A DNA stretch of 64,000 nucleotides from Segatella hominis (GCF_019249725.2 NZ_CP137559.1:477501-541500); one strand, 5' to 3'; shown: positions 7,626-16,013, counted from the first letter of the stretch. Numbers and translations are program-made. Notes: a model not told the origin generated them from the letters alone.

Positions 7626-7662
7626 ATTGGATTGAATCTTTTCAAAAAAAATCCTTGATATG

Positions 7663-7694
7663 TTTGTTGATTTCAAAAATAATTATTACCTTTG
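7663..7694 (+). promoter_or_regulatory. Promoter for the 506-aa gene
   Basis: TTTG (7663-7666), 20-base spacer, TACCTTTG (7687-7694). It implies a leader of about 150 nt, which contains a small GCGGT...ACCGC hairpin near 7725. Confidence 0.8.
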
Positions 7695-7852
7695 CCACAG
7701 AAAATTAGCCTAAGATATTGTGTGCGGTATAAATAACCGCTTTCAGATATACAACAACTGTTTTCAATAAAATAACTACGTTAACGAACCGACAATTAGA
7801 CATCAGGTTTATCTTCACTTCGGTGCAGGAAGTATTGGCTCATACCAATAGT

Positions 7853-9370
7853 ATGGTGGAGGAGCTGTTGCGCAGAATTGTGAAGAAGTACGCAGCGCTC
7901 AAGAGGCGTTGCGAGCAGAAGAAATGTCTGTTGGCTTTGAGTGTGGCTTGGGCCTTGGCGGGCGAGGCTGCAGGCGGTAATGAGGCTGTGTTTGAGCATA
8001 TTGACGAGTCGATTCATGCCCGTCAGAGTATGGATGGACAGTATCTGCTGCCTTCCGCTTCGCTGATGGGTTGCTATCCTATTATGGTGCAGGGCGATCC
8101 TTTCGTGTTTGATTCCGAGGGTACTACGATGGAGATGATCATGTGGGATTTCTATGCGGTGCTGATAGAGCATGCGTGGGCGCCAGGTACCATCGGGCAG
8201 TTCTTCTATGATGTGGCTGATGAGCATCAGTGGAAGGCTTACGAAGTGGAGTCTCAAATGCTGCGCGAAAAGGCTTCCTCTTCTGATGATGCCCGGACTT
8301 CTGAGGCTTCTTCTGTTGATGTTCCGTCCTCTGAACTTTCTTCTGTTGATGCCTGTTCCTCTGAGTTTCTTTCAGATGTTTCTCCGTTCCCTGAATCTCT
8401 TGCGGTAACTCCTGTCTTCAGCTCTGAGCCTCCTGCGGCTTTTGATTCATCTCCTCGCTTGGGTTCAGAGACTTCTCCTTTTGGTTCAGAACCTTCTGAT
8501 CCTCTTGCGTCTTTTGATTCATCTCCTCGCTTGGTTTCAGAGGCTTCTCCTCTTGGTTCAGAACCTTCAGAGCCTCTTGCGGTTCCAAATATTTCAGAAA
8601 GAATAACTTTGGAATCCTGGAGCGAAACTCAGGAATATCTGATGGAGATGAGAGTGCAACTTGTAAATAATATTCAAAATATCAATCAGATTATAGAAAA
8701 CATCAATCATTATATCAAAAACAATACAATTATGATGAATGACAACGCACAAGTAAACAATCAGGTTTCAAGCGATGCCCTGGGCGGCATCCACATTCAT
8801 TTCGGCGGTTCCTTTACCAATTATGGTACCTTGACCGGCAATGTAGTGAATCACAACTATCCTTCTGGTCAGCAGAATCCGTCTCAGAACGAGCAGCAAT
8901 CTCAGAATGCTTCTCAGTCTCATAATGAGCCGCAGAATCCGTCTCTGAACAATCAGCAAACGGATTATGCCGGTTCTTCTGTATCTGTTCCATCTTCGGT
9001 TTCTGATGCATCCTCGACTCCAGCTCCATCTTCAGCTTCTGGTGCATCCTCGACTCCAGCTCCATCTTCAGTTTTTGATGCATCCTCTATCAATTCTGTG
9101 CTTATGAGTGCGAAAGGCAGGCGCATACTGGATGCATTGCGCGATATCCATATTCTCGACGAGCATTATGCGCCCGTAAATCTGTCGTGGGCGGAGATGG
9201 GGTATCTGGCTTATCAGATAGCATTCACATTAGCGATAGACAATCTCTGGCAGGTGATGGGAGGCTTCTGGGGAAAGAATTCCAATTCGCTCAGAAGCGG
9301 ATACAATCGGGCCAGACAGATGCCCAGCATTTCTGCTTTTGACGACCGGATCAAGGAGATTTTCAGATAA
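7853..9370 (+). CDS. Unrecognised protein with Ser/Pro-rich repeat linkers (506 aa from the ATG)
   Basis: I do not recognise the family. Residues 1-130 are a folded, helix-rich region (MVEELLRRIVKKYAALKRRC, then LALSVAWALAGEAAG, and later MIMWDFYAVLIEHAWAPGTI). A low-complexity tract follows (about 140-255) of SSPRLGSE/SPLGSEPSEPLA-type units. A central helix and Asn-rich coil (NNIQNINQIIENINHYIKNN) and a HIHFGGSFTNYGTLTGN strand segment come next, then a second Ser/Pro tract (SSTPAPSS). The last ~85 residues are again a folded domain (LDALRDIHILDEHYAPVNLS, SWAEMGYLAYQIA). There is no signal peptide, so it is probably cytoplasmic. The ATG at 7853 is chosen; the frame is open upstream to a GTG at 7823. 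It precedes the BRO gene and may belong to the same phage-like cassette. Confidence 0.75.
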   Translation: MVEELLRRIVKKYAALKRRCEQKKCLLALSVAWALAGEAAGGNEAVFEHIDESIHARQSMDGQYLLPSASLMGCYPIMVQGDPFVFDSEGTTMEMIMWDFYAVLIEHAWAPGTIGQFFYDVADEHQWKAYEVESQMLREKASSSDDARTSEASSVDVPSSELSSVDACSSEFLSDVSPFPESLAVTPVFSSEPPAAFDSSPRLGSETSPFGSEPSDPLASFDSSPRLVSEASPLGSEPSEPLAVPNISERITLESWSETQEYLMEMRVQLVNNIQNINQIIENINHYIKNNTIMMNDNAQVNNQVSSDALGGIHIHFGGSFTNYGTLTGNVVNHNYPSGQQNPSQNEQQSQNASQSHNEPQNPSLNNQQTDYAGSSVSVPSSVSDASSTPAPSSASGASSTPAPSSVFDASSINSVLMSAKGRRILDALRDIHILDEHYAPVNLSWAEMGYLAYQIAFTLAIDNLWQVMGGFWGKNSNSLRSGYNRARQMPSISAFDDRIKEIFR

Positions 9371-9444
9371 TCCAGCCTGATATAGCTTTATCGAGCCTGT
9401 TTTTCGATTTTTCAGCCTGATTTTCATAGTTCGGACAACTTTTT

Positions 9445-9555
9445 TTTAGTACTATGTAGTACGACCGTACCAAGTACGTACTAAATAGCTTTGATTTTTT
9501 CGCAGTACCTTTGCCCACGGATTTCAGAACAAGCCGAGTTCTGAGGTTCGTGGGC
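9445..9555 (+). promoter_or_regulatory. Control region of the BRO gene: nested GTAC palindromes, -7 box and hairpin
   Basis: TTTAGTAC (9445-9452) and GTACTAAA (9478-9485) are perfect inverted arms, with further GTAC motifs between them (GTACGACCGTAC). A -7 box TACCTTTG lies at 9506-9513 but has no TTTG at the 20-base spacing, suggesting activator or repressor control through the palindromes. The promoter is followed by a two-tier hairpin: GCCCACG/CGTGGGC (9513-9519/9549-9555) enclosing CAGAAC/GTTCTG (9525-9530/9538-9543), then TTTT. About 160 nt of leader precede the ATG at 9716. The hairpin may act as an attenuator. Confidence 0.6.
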
Positions 9556-9715
9556 TTTTCGTGTTATGCCTTGTTGGCAGAATTTCGGAGAGTATCCACC
9601 CGCTCTTTTACAAGGTTGATACAAAATAAAAAAAATAAAATGTGATGACATATCTTTTATGTTTTCATATTTGTAATAACATGAATTATTCATACATTAA
9701 ATTTCAATAAAGCTT

Positions 9716-10726
9716 ATGACAAAATATCATTTTATTGCTCGCGGCAGTCTGGCCGTGGAGCTCAACAATGCCATTCATGTGATGGTATTCGATAATCCTG
9801 AGTTTGGTCAGGTACGTACGATACTTAATGAAAAGGGAGAACCGCTTTTCTGTAGTAAGGATGTTTGCGATGCGCTTGGGTATTGCAGATCCAATCAGGC
9901 TGTATATCAGCACGTTAACGAACATGATGCAGTGAAACACTGTATCGCCTCCAAGATCCGGGTGAGCTATAGCCACCGCAGAGAAGTGATTCAGAACCGA
10001 CTGATGATCTTCGTGAATGAGAATGGACTCTACTCCCTCATCTTCGGTTCTAAGAAGAAGAGTGCCCAGCGATTCAAACTCTGGGTTACCTCCGTGGTGC
10101 TGCCCCAGATACGCAAGACGGGCGGTTATATCCCGGTGAACCAGGGTGACACCGAGGAGGAGATGCGCCAAAAGGCGGAAAGCGTCTTCAGAAACACCGA
10201 AAATATCCTGAGGAGCACCATCGAGGAGAAGACGAAACTCATCGCCGAACAGGATGAGCGCATCAGGCAGCTCAACGAGAAGGTGGGGCAGCAGGTGGTG
10301 AAAATCCAGAAGAGTGCCGAGGAGATTCTCTCGCTCGAAGGGGATATCGACCGACTGATGCCGAAGGCTTTCTATGCCGACAATGTGCTCGACTCCATCT
10401 CCTGTTTCACCACCACTCAGATAGCCAAGGAACTCGGGATGACTGCCCAGGAACTGAACCGTGCGCTCTGTTCCCTCCATGTGCAGTACTACCAGAGCGG
10501 TCAGTATCTGCTCTATGCCCACTATGCCCATCAGGGTCTTGCCAAAAGCCGTACGAGATATGGCACGGAGGATGTTTATGGGGGCTGCGGCAGGTGTGCT
10601 GCTGAAGCGGAATCTCGCGTGAAAACCCAGATGTATCTCGTCTGGACAGAGAAGGGTCGCCGCTTTATCCACGACCTGGACCGAAGTCGCCTCCGCCTCT
10701 TGGGTTCCTATTCCGATAAGGGTTAA
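9716..10726 (+). CDS. BRO/KilAC-type phage antirepressor-like protein (336 aa)
   Basis: Residues about 20-140 form a BRO-N domain (FDNPEFGQVRTILNEKGEPL, FCSKDVCDALGY, ...LIFGSKKKSAQRFKLWVTSV). Residues 150-220 are a charged coiled coil (ENILRSTIEEKTKLIAEQDE and on). The C-terminal ~110 residues match the KilAC antirepressor domain: TTTQIAKELGMTAQELNRAL, QYYQSGQYLLYAHYAHQGLA, then YLVWTEKGRRFIHDL. In phages such proteins bind DNA or repressors to switch on lytic genes. Here no capsid, integrase or lysis genes are near, so it looks domesticated. The palindromic control region upstream and the repeat array plus primase-like gene downstream point to one cassette. Confidence 0.85.
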   Translation: MTKYHFIARGSLAVELNNAIHVMVFDNPEFGQVRTILNEKGEPLFCSKDVCDALGYCRSNQAVYQHVNEHDAVKHCIASKIRVSYSHRREVIQNRLMIFVNENGLYSLIFGSKKKSAQRFKLWVTSVVLPQIRKTGGYIPVNQGDTEEEMRQKAESVFRNTENILRSTIEEKTKLIAEQDERIRQLNEKVGQQVVKIQKSAEEILSLEGDIDRLMPKAFYADNVLDSISCFTTTQIAKELGMTAQELNRALCSLHVQYYQSGQYLLYAHYAHQGLAKSRTRYGTEDVYGGCGRCAAEAESRVKTQMYLVWTEKGRRFIHDLDRSRLRLLGSYSDKG

Positions 10727-10844
10727 ATCTTGTTAGTTTCATTCATTGGATTTTTTATTCATCGGATGACATGAATTTTTTATTCATCCGTGAAATCCGA
10801 TGAAGAAAATCTATGAAGAAACGAGACTTATACCCCTCACTGTC

Positions 10845-11043
10845 GTTAAAACTTGCAAAAAGGGTGGTGGGTTCTATATGACCCCCCACTTGCGTTAAAA
10901 CTTGCAAAAAGGGTGGTGGGTTCTATATGACCCCCCACTTGCGTTAAAACTTGTGAAAAGGGTGGTGGGTTCTATATGACCCCCCCCACTTGTGTTAAAA
11001 CTTATAAAAAGGGTGGTGGGTTCTATATAACCCCCCAAGTATT
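10845..11043 (+). repeat. Four ~49-bp tandem repeats with internal hairpins, ahead of the primase-like gene
   Basis: Units begin at 10845, 10894, 10943 and 10994 with period 49, 49, 51 and a final 50. Each reads GTTAAAACTTGCAAAAAGGG, then TGGTGGGTTCTATATGACCC, then CCCACTTGC. The GTGGTGGGT and ACCCCCCAC segments can fold into a hairpin with a TCTATATG loop. Differences are confined to a few bases and to C-run length. A partial unit precedes and another follows (CTAAAACTTCTAAATA to 11060). The array ends right at the ATG at 11062, so it forms the whole leader of that gene. Confidence 0.9.
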
Positions 11044-11061
11044 ACTAAAACTTCTAAATAA

Positions 11062-14000
11062 ATGATGAAAAAAGAAAATGAAAATCAGCGATTCCGTATC
11101 GCTTTCAATGGATTCCGGGGCGGCAATAAGGGGAGCATCACTTCCCAGCCTCTTTCGGAGTACGACAAAACCATCCGTTACCCCTGGGTACACGATGCGA
11201 TATTGCAGATACGAGGCGAAAAGCCCATCCGCAGTATCAACAACCATGATGCTACAGCACTTGCCAAGGCTCAGCAGCGCATCAAAAGCCAGTTGCCCTT
11301 CCGCAGTGCCCATTATTACCAGTTCAAGGATAATAAGCGCCGCCAGGCAAACATCATCCCTGAAAGCTTCCTCTTTCAGACCACCATTGATGTGGACGAA
11401 AAGGAACTCGTAGAAAAGGCTTTGGAGCGGGCGAAGCTGCTGGATTCCCTCGATTTGATTCCTGATGATACAGGAGAACAAGGAGCAACGGCTGCTGCTG
11501 GAGGTTCTAATGATGAGACTGGAAACAGAGCTGCTGCCGGGGGTTCTGATGCAGAGAATGAAAACAGAGCAGCTTCTGGAGGTTCTAATGATGAGACAGA
11601 AAACAGAACTGCTGTTGGGGGTTCTGATGCAGAGAATGAAAACAGTGCAGCTGCCGGGGGTTCTGATGATGAGACTGGAAACAGAACTGCTGCAGTGGGA
11701 AATCATGACGGGGATGAGGCTGTGACGGCAGACCAAAAAATCGAGAAAGGACAGAGAAATCCCGAGAAAGGACAGAGAAATCCCGAGAATGGACAGAAAA
11801 ATCCCTGGAAGGGAATGCTCCTGCATTTGGAGTATTCCGCCCGCAAAAAGCTCCATATCGACATTCGTATGCCGATAGGCATGACCATCGAAGAAACGCA
11901 GCGAGCCTATTGTCAGGCGCTTGGGGTGCCGTGTGACGAGAGCTGCTTCTCGCCCGAACGCATCATCTTTATGACGGATGCCGACTCGGAAATCTACCGT
12001 TCCAGCGATTGGTATGCCCTTCTGCCAGAAGACGAAATCAATCTCCGAAGAGAAGCCTTCCGCAAGCGAGGTCTCGACATCGACGGACGGGCTTTGAAAC
12101 AGGGAACTTTTTCTTCTTCCTTCGTCCACTCGTCCGGAAATCCCTCTCTTTCAGGAAGCAGCCAGTCTTCCGGAAAGGCTCCTCTTTCAGGAAGCAGTCA
12201 GTCGTCCGGAAATCCCTCTCTTTCAGAAAAAACTTCACAAAATCAAAAACATTCAAATTCAGAAAATCATGACAATCAACCGTTACTTTCCGGTGATAAG
12301 ACCGGAGAAAAACAACCAGCTGTGGGAGGCGCTCAAGTTCCTCCTCATCCTGCTCCTCATCCTGCTGATAGCCACACCTCAACTGGTGTTGGCAGTGCTC
12401 CTGCTCATCCTGATGGGAGCCATCATGGAAATGATAAGAATCTTATCGCTTTCGACCTCTTTAGGGCGCAGGCTGGGTTGGCAGAAGTAGATATCAATGC
12501 CGTAGGTTCGCGCCACTCCTCGCTCCTCGCCATCATGAGTGCCGGAGCCAGCAGGATGATGGGCGAAGAGGAACTCAGAAGGGTGGTGGAGCAGCGCATG
12601 CCCGCCTTTGCACAGGAGCGTGACTGCCAGCAGCTCATCAGCGACTTCTATGCCCGCTATCACGACAGTTGCAAGCCCATGTCGCGCGAGGTGATCCGCA
12701 TCAATGCGCAGGCTGAAAGGCTCGGCAGTAAGGAGATGGCGCAGCAGAACCAGGAGGAGGACTATCCCGCACCGCCTCCGATGCCCGAAAAATTGCCCGC
12801 TCTCATCGCCCTGCTCGTGAGTCGCACGCCCGAAGTCTATAAGCCAGCCGTGGCACATGCCGTGTTCCCGTCGCTCGCCACGCATCTCTGGAAAACCCGC
12901 TTCAAGTATATCGACAATGTGGAACATGAGGCCACGCTGATGACCTGTCTGCTTGCCGGAACAGGAGCCGGAAAATCGTGCGTGCAGATGCCTATCAGTT
13001 ATGTGATGGAAGACATCCGCAAGCGAGACCGGGAAAACCTGGCAAGGGAGAAAGCATGGAAGGACGAGGTGACCCGGAAGGGGGCCAACAAGGACAAGAG
13101 AAAGCGACCGGAGAATCTCGTGATTCAGGAGATAGATGCCGACATGACCAATCCTGCTTTCGTGATGCGAACGGCAGAGGCACAAGAGCATTTTCTCTAT
13201 ACTTCGCTCAATGAAATAGACCAGTTTGATGCACTCCGTGGTCAGGGCAACCAGCAGTTCCGCATCATGTGTCTTGCCTTCGATCCAGCCAACCAGTATG
13301 GTCAGACCCGCGTGGGCACATCCAGCGTTACGGAGCGTGTCACCATCCGCTTCAACTGGAATGCATCTACCACCATCCAGAAGGGTTTGCGCTACTTCTC
13401 CCGTGTGCTCACCGATGGTCCTATCTCGCGTATCAATTTCTGTACGATACCCGAAAGAGAGATCGGAGCCGAGATGCCCGTCTATGGCTATTATGGTGAT
13501 GATTTCCGTGAGGCTCTGCGTCCTTACATCGAAAATCTCTGTAAGACGAGCGGACTGGTGGAGTGTGATCAGGCCTTCCAGCTTGCCCTGAAACTGAAGG
13601 AGGAGAATGCCGATTTTGCCCGCATGACGCAGAATCGCATCTACGAGAATCTCAGTTTCCGAGCCAATGTCATTGCCTATCTGAAGGCCTGTGTGCTCTA
13701 CGTGGCCAACGGTTGCAAGTGGGAGCCGGAGATGGATGAATTCATCCGCTGGAGTCTGCGTTACGACCTCTACTGCAAGATGCGTTTCTTCGGAGATGCC
13801 ATTGCCAAGGCCGAGGATGGGGGCGTGAAATCAAGCCGCCGTGGACCAGCCAATCTCCTGCAGTTGCTGCCTGATGAATTCTCCTATCAGGAGGCAATGG
13901 CCATCCGATTGGAGTATGGATTGGGACAGAAGGGAACACGAGTGATGATCAACAACTGGGTTCATCGGGGATATATTGAGCGGAAATCGTTCCAGTCTGC

Positions 14001-14109
14001 CAGTCAAGCTAAGACCGATGTCAATTTCAGTAATGTCAGTTTTGAAAATACCTATTTTATCAAACTAAAATATAGAAAAGATGGAATTAATATTGAAAAG
14101 AATTGCTAA
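11062..14109 (+). CDS. Primase/helicase-like protein with BT4734-type N-terminal domain and DUF3987-like ATPase (1015 aa)
   Basis: The N-terminal region (residues 30-140 and again 250-350) matches the BT4734-like domain of Bacteroidota VirE/primase-type proteins, here split by inserted repeats. Residues 465-560 hold a SRHSSLLAIMSAGASRMM-type segment. The C-terminal ~430 residues form a DUF3987/D5-like ATPase with Walker A LLAGTGAGKS (about 630-640), an acidic FLYTSLNEIDQFDAL segment and SRINFCTIPER. Such proteins sit in phage-like or capsule-linked islands and are presumed to act on DNA replication, though their role is unproven. Three separate in-frame repeat tracts make the length likely to vary. 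The gene's last 29 bases overlap the DUF5675 start. The 25-bp sequence at 14018-14042 recurs at 2524. Confidence 0.85.
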   Translation: MMKKENENQRFRIAFNGFRGGNKGSITSQPLSEYDKTIRYPWVHDAILQIRGEKPIRSINNHDATALAKAQQRIKSQLPFRSAHYYQFKDNKRRQANIIPESFLFQTTIDVDEKELVEKALERAKLLDSLDLIPDDTGEQGATAAAGGSNDETGNRAAAGGSDAENENRAASGGSNDETENRTAVGGSDAENENSAAAGGSDDETGNRTAAVGNHDGDEAVTADQKIEKGQRNPEKGQRNPENGQKNPWKGMLLHLEYSARKKLHIDIRMPIGMTIEETQRAYCQALGVPCDESCFSPERIIFMTDADSEIYRSSDWYALLPEDEINLRREAFRKRGLDIDGRALKQGTFSSSFVHSSGNPSLSGSSQSSGKAPLSGSSQSSGNPSLSEKTSQNQKHSNSENHDNQPLLSGDKTGEKQPAVGGAQVPPHPAPHPADSHTSTGVGSAPAHPDGSHHGNDKNLIAFDLFRAQAGLAEVDINAVGSRHSSLLAIMSAGASRMMGEEELRRVVEQRMPAFAQERDCQQLISDFYARYHDSCKPMSREVIRINAQAERLGSKEMAQQNQEEDYPAPPPMPEKLPALIALLVSRTPEVYKPAVAHAVFPSLATHLWKTRFKYIDNVEHEATLMTCLLAGTGAGKSCVQMPISYVMEDIRKRDRENLAREKAWKDEVTRKGANKDKRKRPENLVIQEIDADMTNPAFVMRTAEAQEHFLYTSLNEIDQFDALRGQGNQQFRIMCLAFDPANQYGQTRVGTSSVTERVTIRFNWNASTTIQKGLRYFSRVLTDGPISRINFCTIPEREIGAEMPVYGYYGDDFREALRPYIENLCKTSGLVECDQAFQLALKLKEENADFARMTQNRIYENLSFRANVIAYLKACVLYVANGCKWEPEMDEFIRWSLRYDLYCKMRFFGDAIAKAEDGGVKSSRRGPANLLQLLPDEFSYQEAMAIRLEYGLGQKGTRVMINNWVHRGYIERKSFQSASQAKTDVNFSNVSFENTYFIKLKYRKDGINIEKNC
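11491..11685 (+). repeat. Five 39-bp in-frame repeats (13-residue units)
   Basis: Alternating units AAAGGSNDETGNR and AAAGGSDAENENR, so the true period is 78 bp. The tract interrupts the N-terminal domain of the primase-like protein. Confidence 0.9.
11742..11804 (+). repeat. Three 21-bp in-frame repeats (EKGQRNP units)
   Basis: Three consecutive units encoding EKGQRNP, EKGQRNP and ENGQKNP, followed by a fourth degenerate one (WKG). Confidence 0.9.
12130..12231 (+). repeat. Two and a half 36-bp in-frame repeats (SSGNPSLSGSSQ units)
   Basis: Units at 12130-12165 and 12166-12201 and a partial third. All are in frame within the primase-like gene and mark a Ser-rich linker between the N-terminal and middle domains. 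Confidence 0.85.
14018..14042 (+). repeat. 25-bp direct repeat, copy B (inside the primase-like gene)
   Basis: Identical to 2524-2548 in the same orientation. It codes for part of the DVNFSNVSFEN end of the primase-like protein. Confidence 0.75.
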
Positions 14110-14626
14110 GAAAAAAGAATATACCATCGGACGACTGTATATTCTGGGCGATGAGGATATGGAAGTGGGTGTCAACAACCGCGGAAAGTCGGTGAGGACC
14201 CTGAAGAATCCCGACCAGCTCAATCGCCAGACCTATTTCTGTGATACATTGGAACCTACCTGGCGCAATCTCTTGGGCGTGAAGTTGCCGCCGCAGCTGG
14301 TGAACGAGTCGTTGGGACGCCAGTCGAGCAAGAAGGCTCGCAAGGTAGTGGGGGTGACGGCCATTCCCGAGGGCAGTTATCCAGTGGTCATAACGAAATC
14401 GCCCCGCTTCCGTCGCTGGCTTCCGCTGCTGGTAGGCGTGCCGGGTTTCACTGGCATACGCATACATAGCGGCAACATGGCGGCAGATACGCGGGGCTGC
14501 ATTCTTGTGGGTGAGAACACGATAGTGGGCAGGTTGACCTCCTCTCGTGCCACGCTGACGAAGCTCATCACCACCATCATGGCGGCGAGCGATCAGGGCG
14601 AGGCGGTCTGGATCACCATCGTTTGA
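14081..14626 (+). CDS. DUF5675 family protein (181 aa)
   Basis: Matches DUF5675: a CDTLEPTWRN segment (about residues 54-63), AIPEGSYPVVITKSPRFRRW (about 93-112) and the signature IRIHSGNMAADTRGCILVGE (about 126-145), where His, Asp and Cys are likely active-site residues. The fold is related to phage-associated peptidoglycan-processing proteins, but no reaction is established. No signal peptide is seen. It starts 29 bases inside the 3' end of the primase-like gene, so the two are translationally coupled. This pairing with a primase-like protein recurs in Bacteroidota islands that also carry HU-like and smalltalk genes. The stop is 10 bases from the end of a convergent gene, with no terminator visible between them. 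Confidence 0.8.
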   Translation: MELILKRIAKKKEYTIGRLYILGDEDMEVGVNNRGKSVRTLKNPDQLNRQTYFCDTLEPTWRNLLGVKLPPQLVNESLGRQSSKKARKVVGVTAIPEGSYPVVITKSPRFRRWLPLLVGVPGFTGIRIHSGNMAADTRGCILVGENTIVGRLTSSRATLTKLITTIMAASDQGEAVWITIV

Positions 14627-14636
14627 ATCTTATTGT

Positions 14637-15635
14637 TTACTTCACCAAAATCTTCTTGACGGTGCCGTTGCTCATCTTAACGATGTTGATGCCCTTGGTC
14701 AACTGGGCTTTACGGGTACCGTTGGCGCTGTAGATAGAAGTAATTTCTGCATTCTTGAGATTGTCAGAGGTATTGCTGATACCGTTAGTGATGTCCTCAA
14801 TCGCTTTCTTGGCAGCTGCAATAGCTGTCTTGAGCGTATTGATGTCATCATTGGAGGTATTGAAAGTACCTTTGGCAGTCTTCTGCAATGCAGTTTTGAT
14901 AGCGCCCAGAACAGATTCCTGATCGTTCAGCTTCTCGTTCTTGAGCAGGTTTGCAGCCTCAGTGAAGAGGGAAGTATATTCTGCATAGACATCCTTCTGG
15001 TCTGTAGAAATGAAATACCAGTCGTTGTTAATAGAAGGCTCCAGACTTACCTCGTAGTTTTCACCGCTGACGCTGAAGTAGGCAGTTTCAGGACCTGATA
15101 TAATTTTATTTCTGCTTTTAGTGAGTTTATAACTATTCTCTGTAGAACCTTCTACGATGGTAAAATATGTTGCTTTTCTCTTGTCGTTAGAAGAAACCTC
15201 TGCATGCCACTTATAGATTGGAATTACAGCATAGATATATTCCAAGAACAGATGTTCTTTTGTCTCGTTATCGCAAGTGAAACTACGAGTTTCATCGCCA
15301 TTAATCGTCCAGACGTCTGCATCCTTGATATTTTTCACGGTAGCAGTCTTACCGGTGATAAAAGTCTTAGTAGCCACGTTGTAGATGTAAGCCTTCTGAC
15401 CATTACCACCGAGTTTTACAGGTTGGAGCCAAGAACTTTCAGCAGCAGGAGCGAAAGTTTCATTCTCGTTGCTACCATTTCCTGTACCTTCAACAGTACC
15501 ATTTTCATTGCCTTCAACAGTACCGTTTTCTGTGTTACCTGAAACATTCTGCGCAAGAGCAGTTGTGCCTACTGCCAGAAGGGCAGCGAGCATCATACCT
15601 TTGGCCATATTAGCCAGTGTGTAAATTTTCTTCAT
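14637..15635 (-). CDS. Secreted protein of unknown function with T9SS-like C-terminal tail (332 aa)
   Basis: There is an N-terminal signal peptide (MKKIYTLANMAKGMMLAALL...TTALAQ, cleavage near residue 29). A mature N-terminus of short repeats follows (NGTVEGNENGTVEGTGNGSN), then a beta-rich domain with KAYIYNVATKTFITGK (about 80-95) and a helical stretch (about 220-290). The last ~35 residues, ITSIYSANGTRKAQLTKGIN followed by IVKMSNGTVKKILVK, have the form of the short C-terminal tails on many Prevotella exported proteins, probably a type 9 secretion sorting signal. Function is not recognisable. A promoter with ideal spacing lies 155 bases upstream. Confidence 0.75.
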   Translation of the reverse strand: MKKIYTLANMAKGMMLAALLAVGTTALAQNVSGNTENGTVEGNENGTVEGTGNGSNENETFAPAAESSWLQPVKLGGNGQKAYIYNVATKTFITGKTATVKNIKDADVWTINGDETRSFTCDNETKEHLFLEYIYAVIPIYKWHAEVSSNDKRKATYFTIVEGSTENSYKLTKSRNKIISGPETAYFSVSGENYEVSLEPSINNDWYFISTDQKDVYAEYTSLFTEAANLLKNEKLNDQESVLGAIKTALQKTAKGTFNTSNDDINTLKTAIAAAKKAIEDITNGISNTSDNLKNAEITSIYSANGTRKAQLTKGINIVKMSNGTVKKILVK

Positions 15636-15789
15636 TTTTACTTGTTTGATTATTTATTATATTGAATACAATTCTTACCTGTGCATGGGATATCATTCTT
15701 TCCTGAATGGGGAATGCAAATCCCTTGATATGGACAATAAATCTCTGTTTACTAAGAACTTAAAGATTATGTCGTTTACTTTCTGGCTG

Positions 15790-15821
15790 CAAAATTACGA
15801 AAAAAACTCGGAGAAACCAAA
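15790..15821 (-). promoter_or_regulatory. Promoter for the secreted T9SS-tail protein
   Basis: On the minus strand TTTG (15818-15821), 20-base spacer, TAATTTTG (15790-15797). It leaves a ~150-nt leader to the ATG at 15635. Confidence 0.8.
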
Positions 15822-15859
15822 TAGTTTCTAAAAAAAGCTCTTTTAAAGGTAAAAAAGGA

Positions 15860-15960
15860 TAATGAAATGACAAATTAGAAATGAGAAATGAGAAAGACAA
15901 ATGACAAATGAGAAAGACGATGAAATTAGAAATGAGAATGGGAAATGAAGAAAGAAATGG
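15860..15960 (+). repeat. Purine-rich simple repeat (ATGAGAAA/ATGACAAA)
   Basis: Irregular iterations of AAATGAGAAATGAGAAAGAC. A similar tract is at 36896-36960 after secG. It looks like slippage-derived filler; no coding or structural signal is seen. Confidence 0.7.
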
Positions 15961-15985
15961 AAGGGGGAGGAAAGAGAAGCAAAAA

Positions 15986-16013
15986 ATACTCCCAGAGAAT
16001 TCTCTGGGAGTAT
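15986..16013 (-). terminator. Terminator of the ROK glucokinase gene
   Basis: Perfect 14-bp palindrome with arms ATACTCCCAGAGAA and TTCTCTGGGAGTAT. On the minus strand it is followed by TTTTTT (plus-strand AAAAAA 15981-15986). It lies 92 bases past the gene's stop codon. Confidence 0.8.

Noticed and set aside
10845..11043. CRISPR-like appearance of the 49-bp array
   Set aside because: The whole unit repeats with no unique spacers between conserved repeats, and no cas genes are present.
9716..14626. Calling the BRO/primase/DUF5675 region an active prophage
   Set aside because: No integrase, terminase, capsid, tail or lysis genes and no attachment-site pair could be identified.
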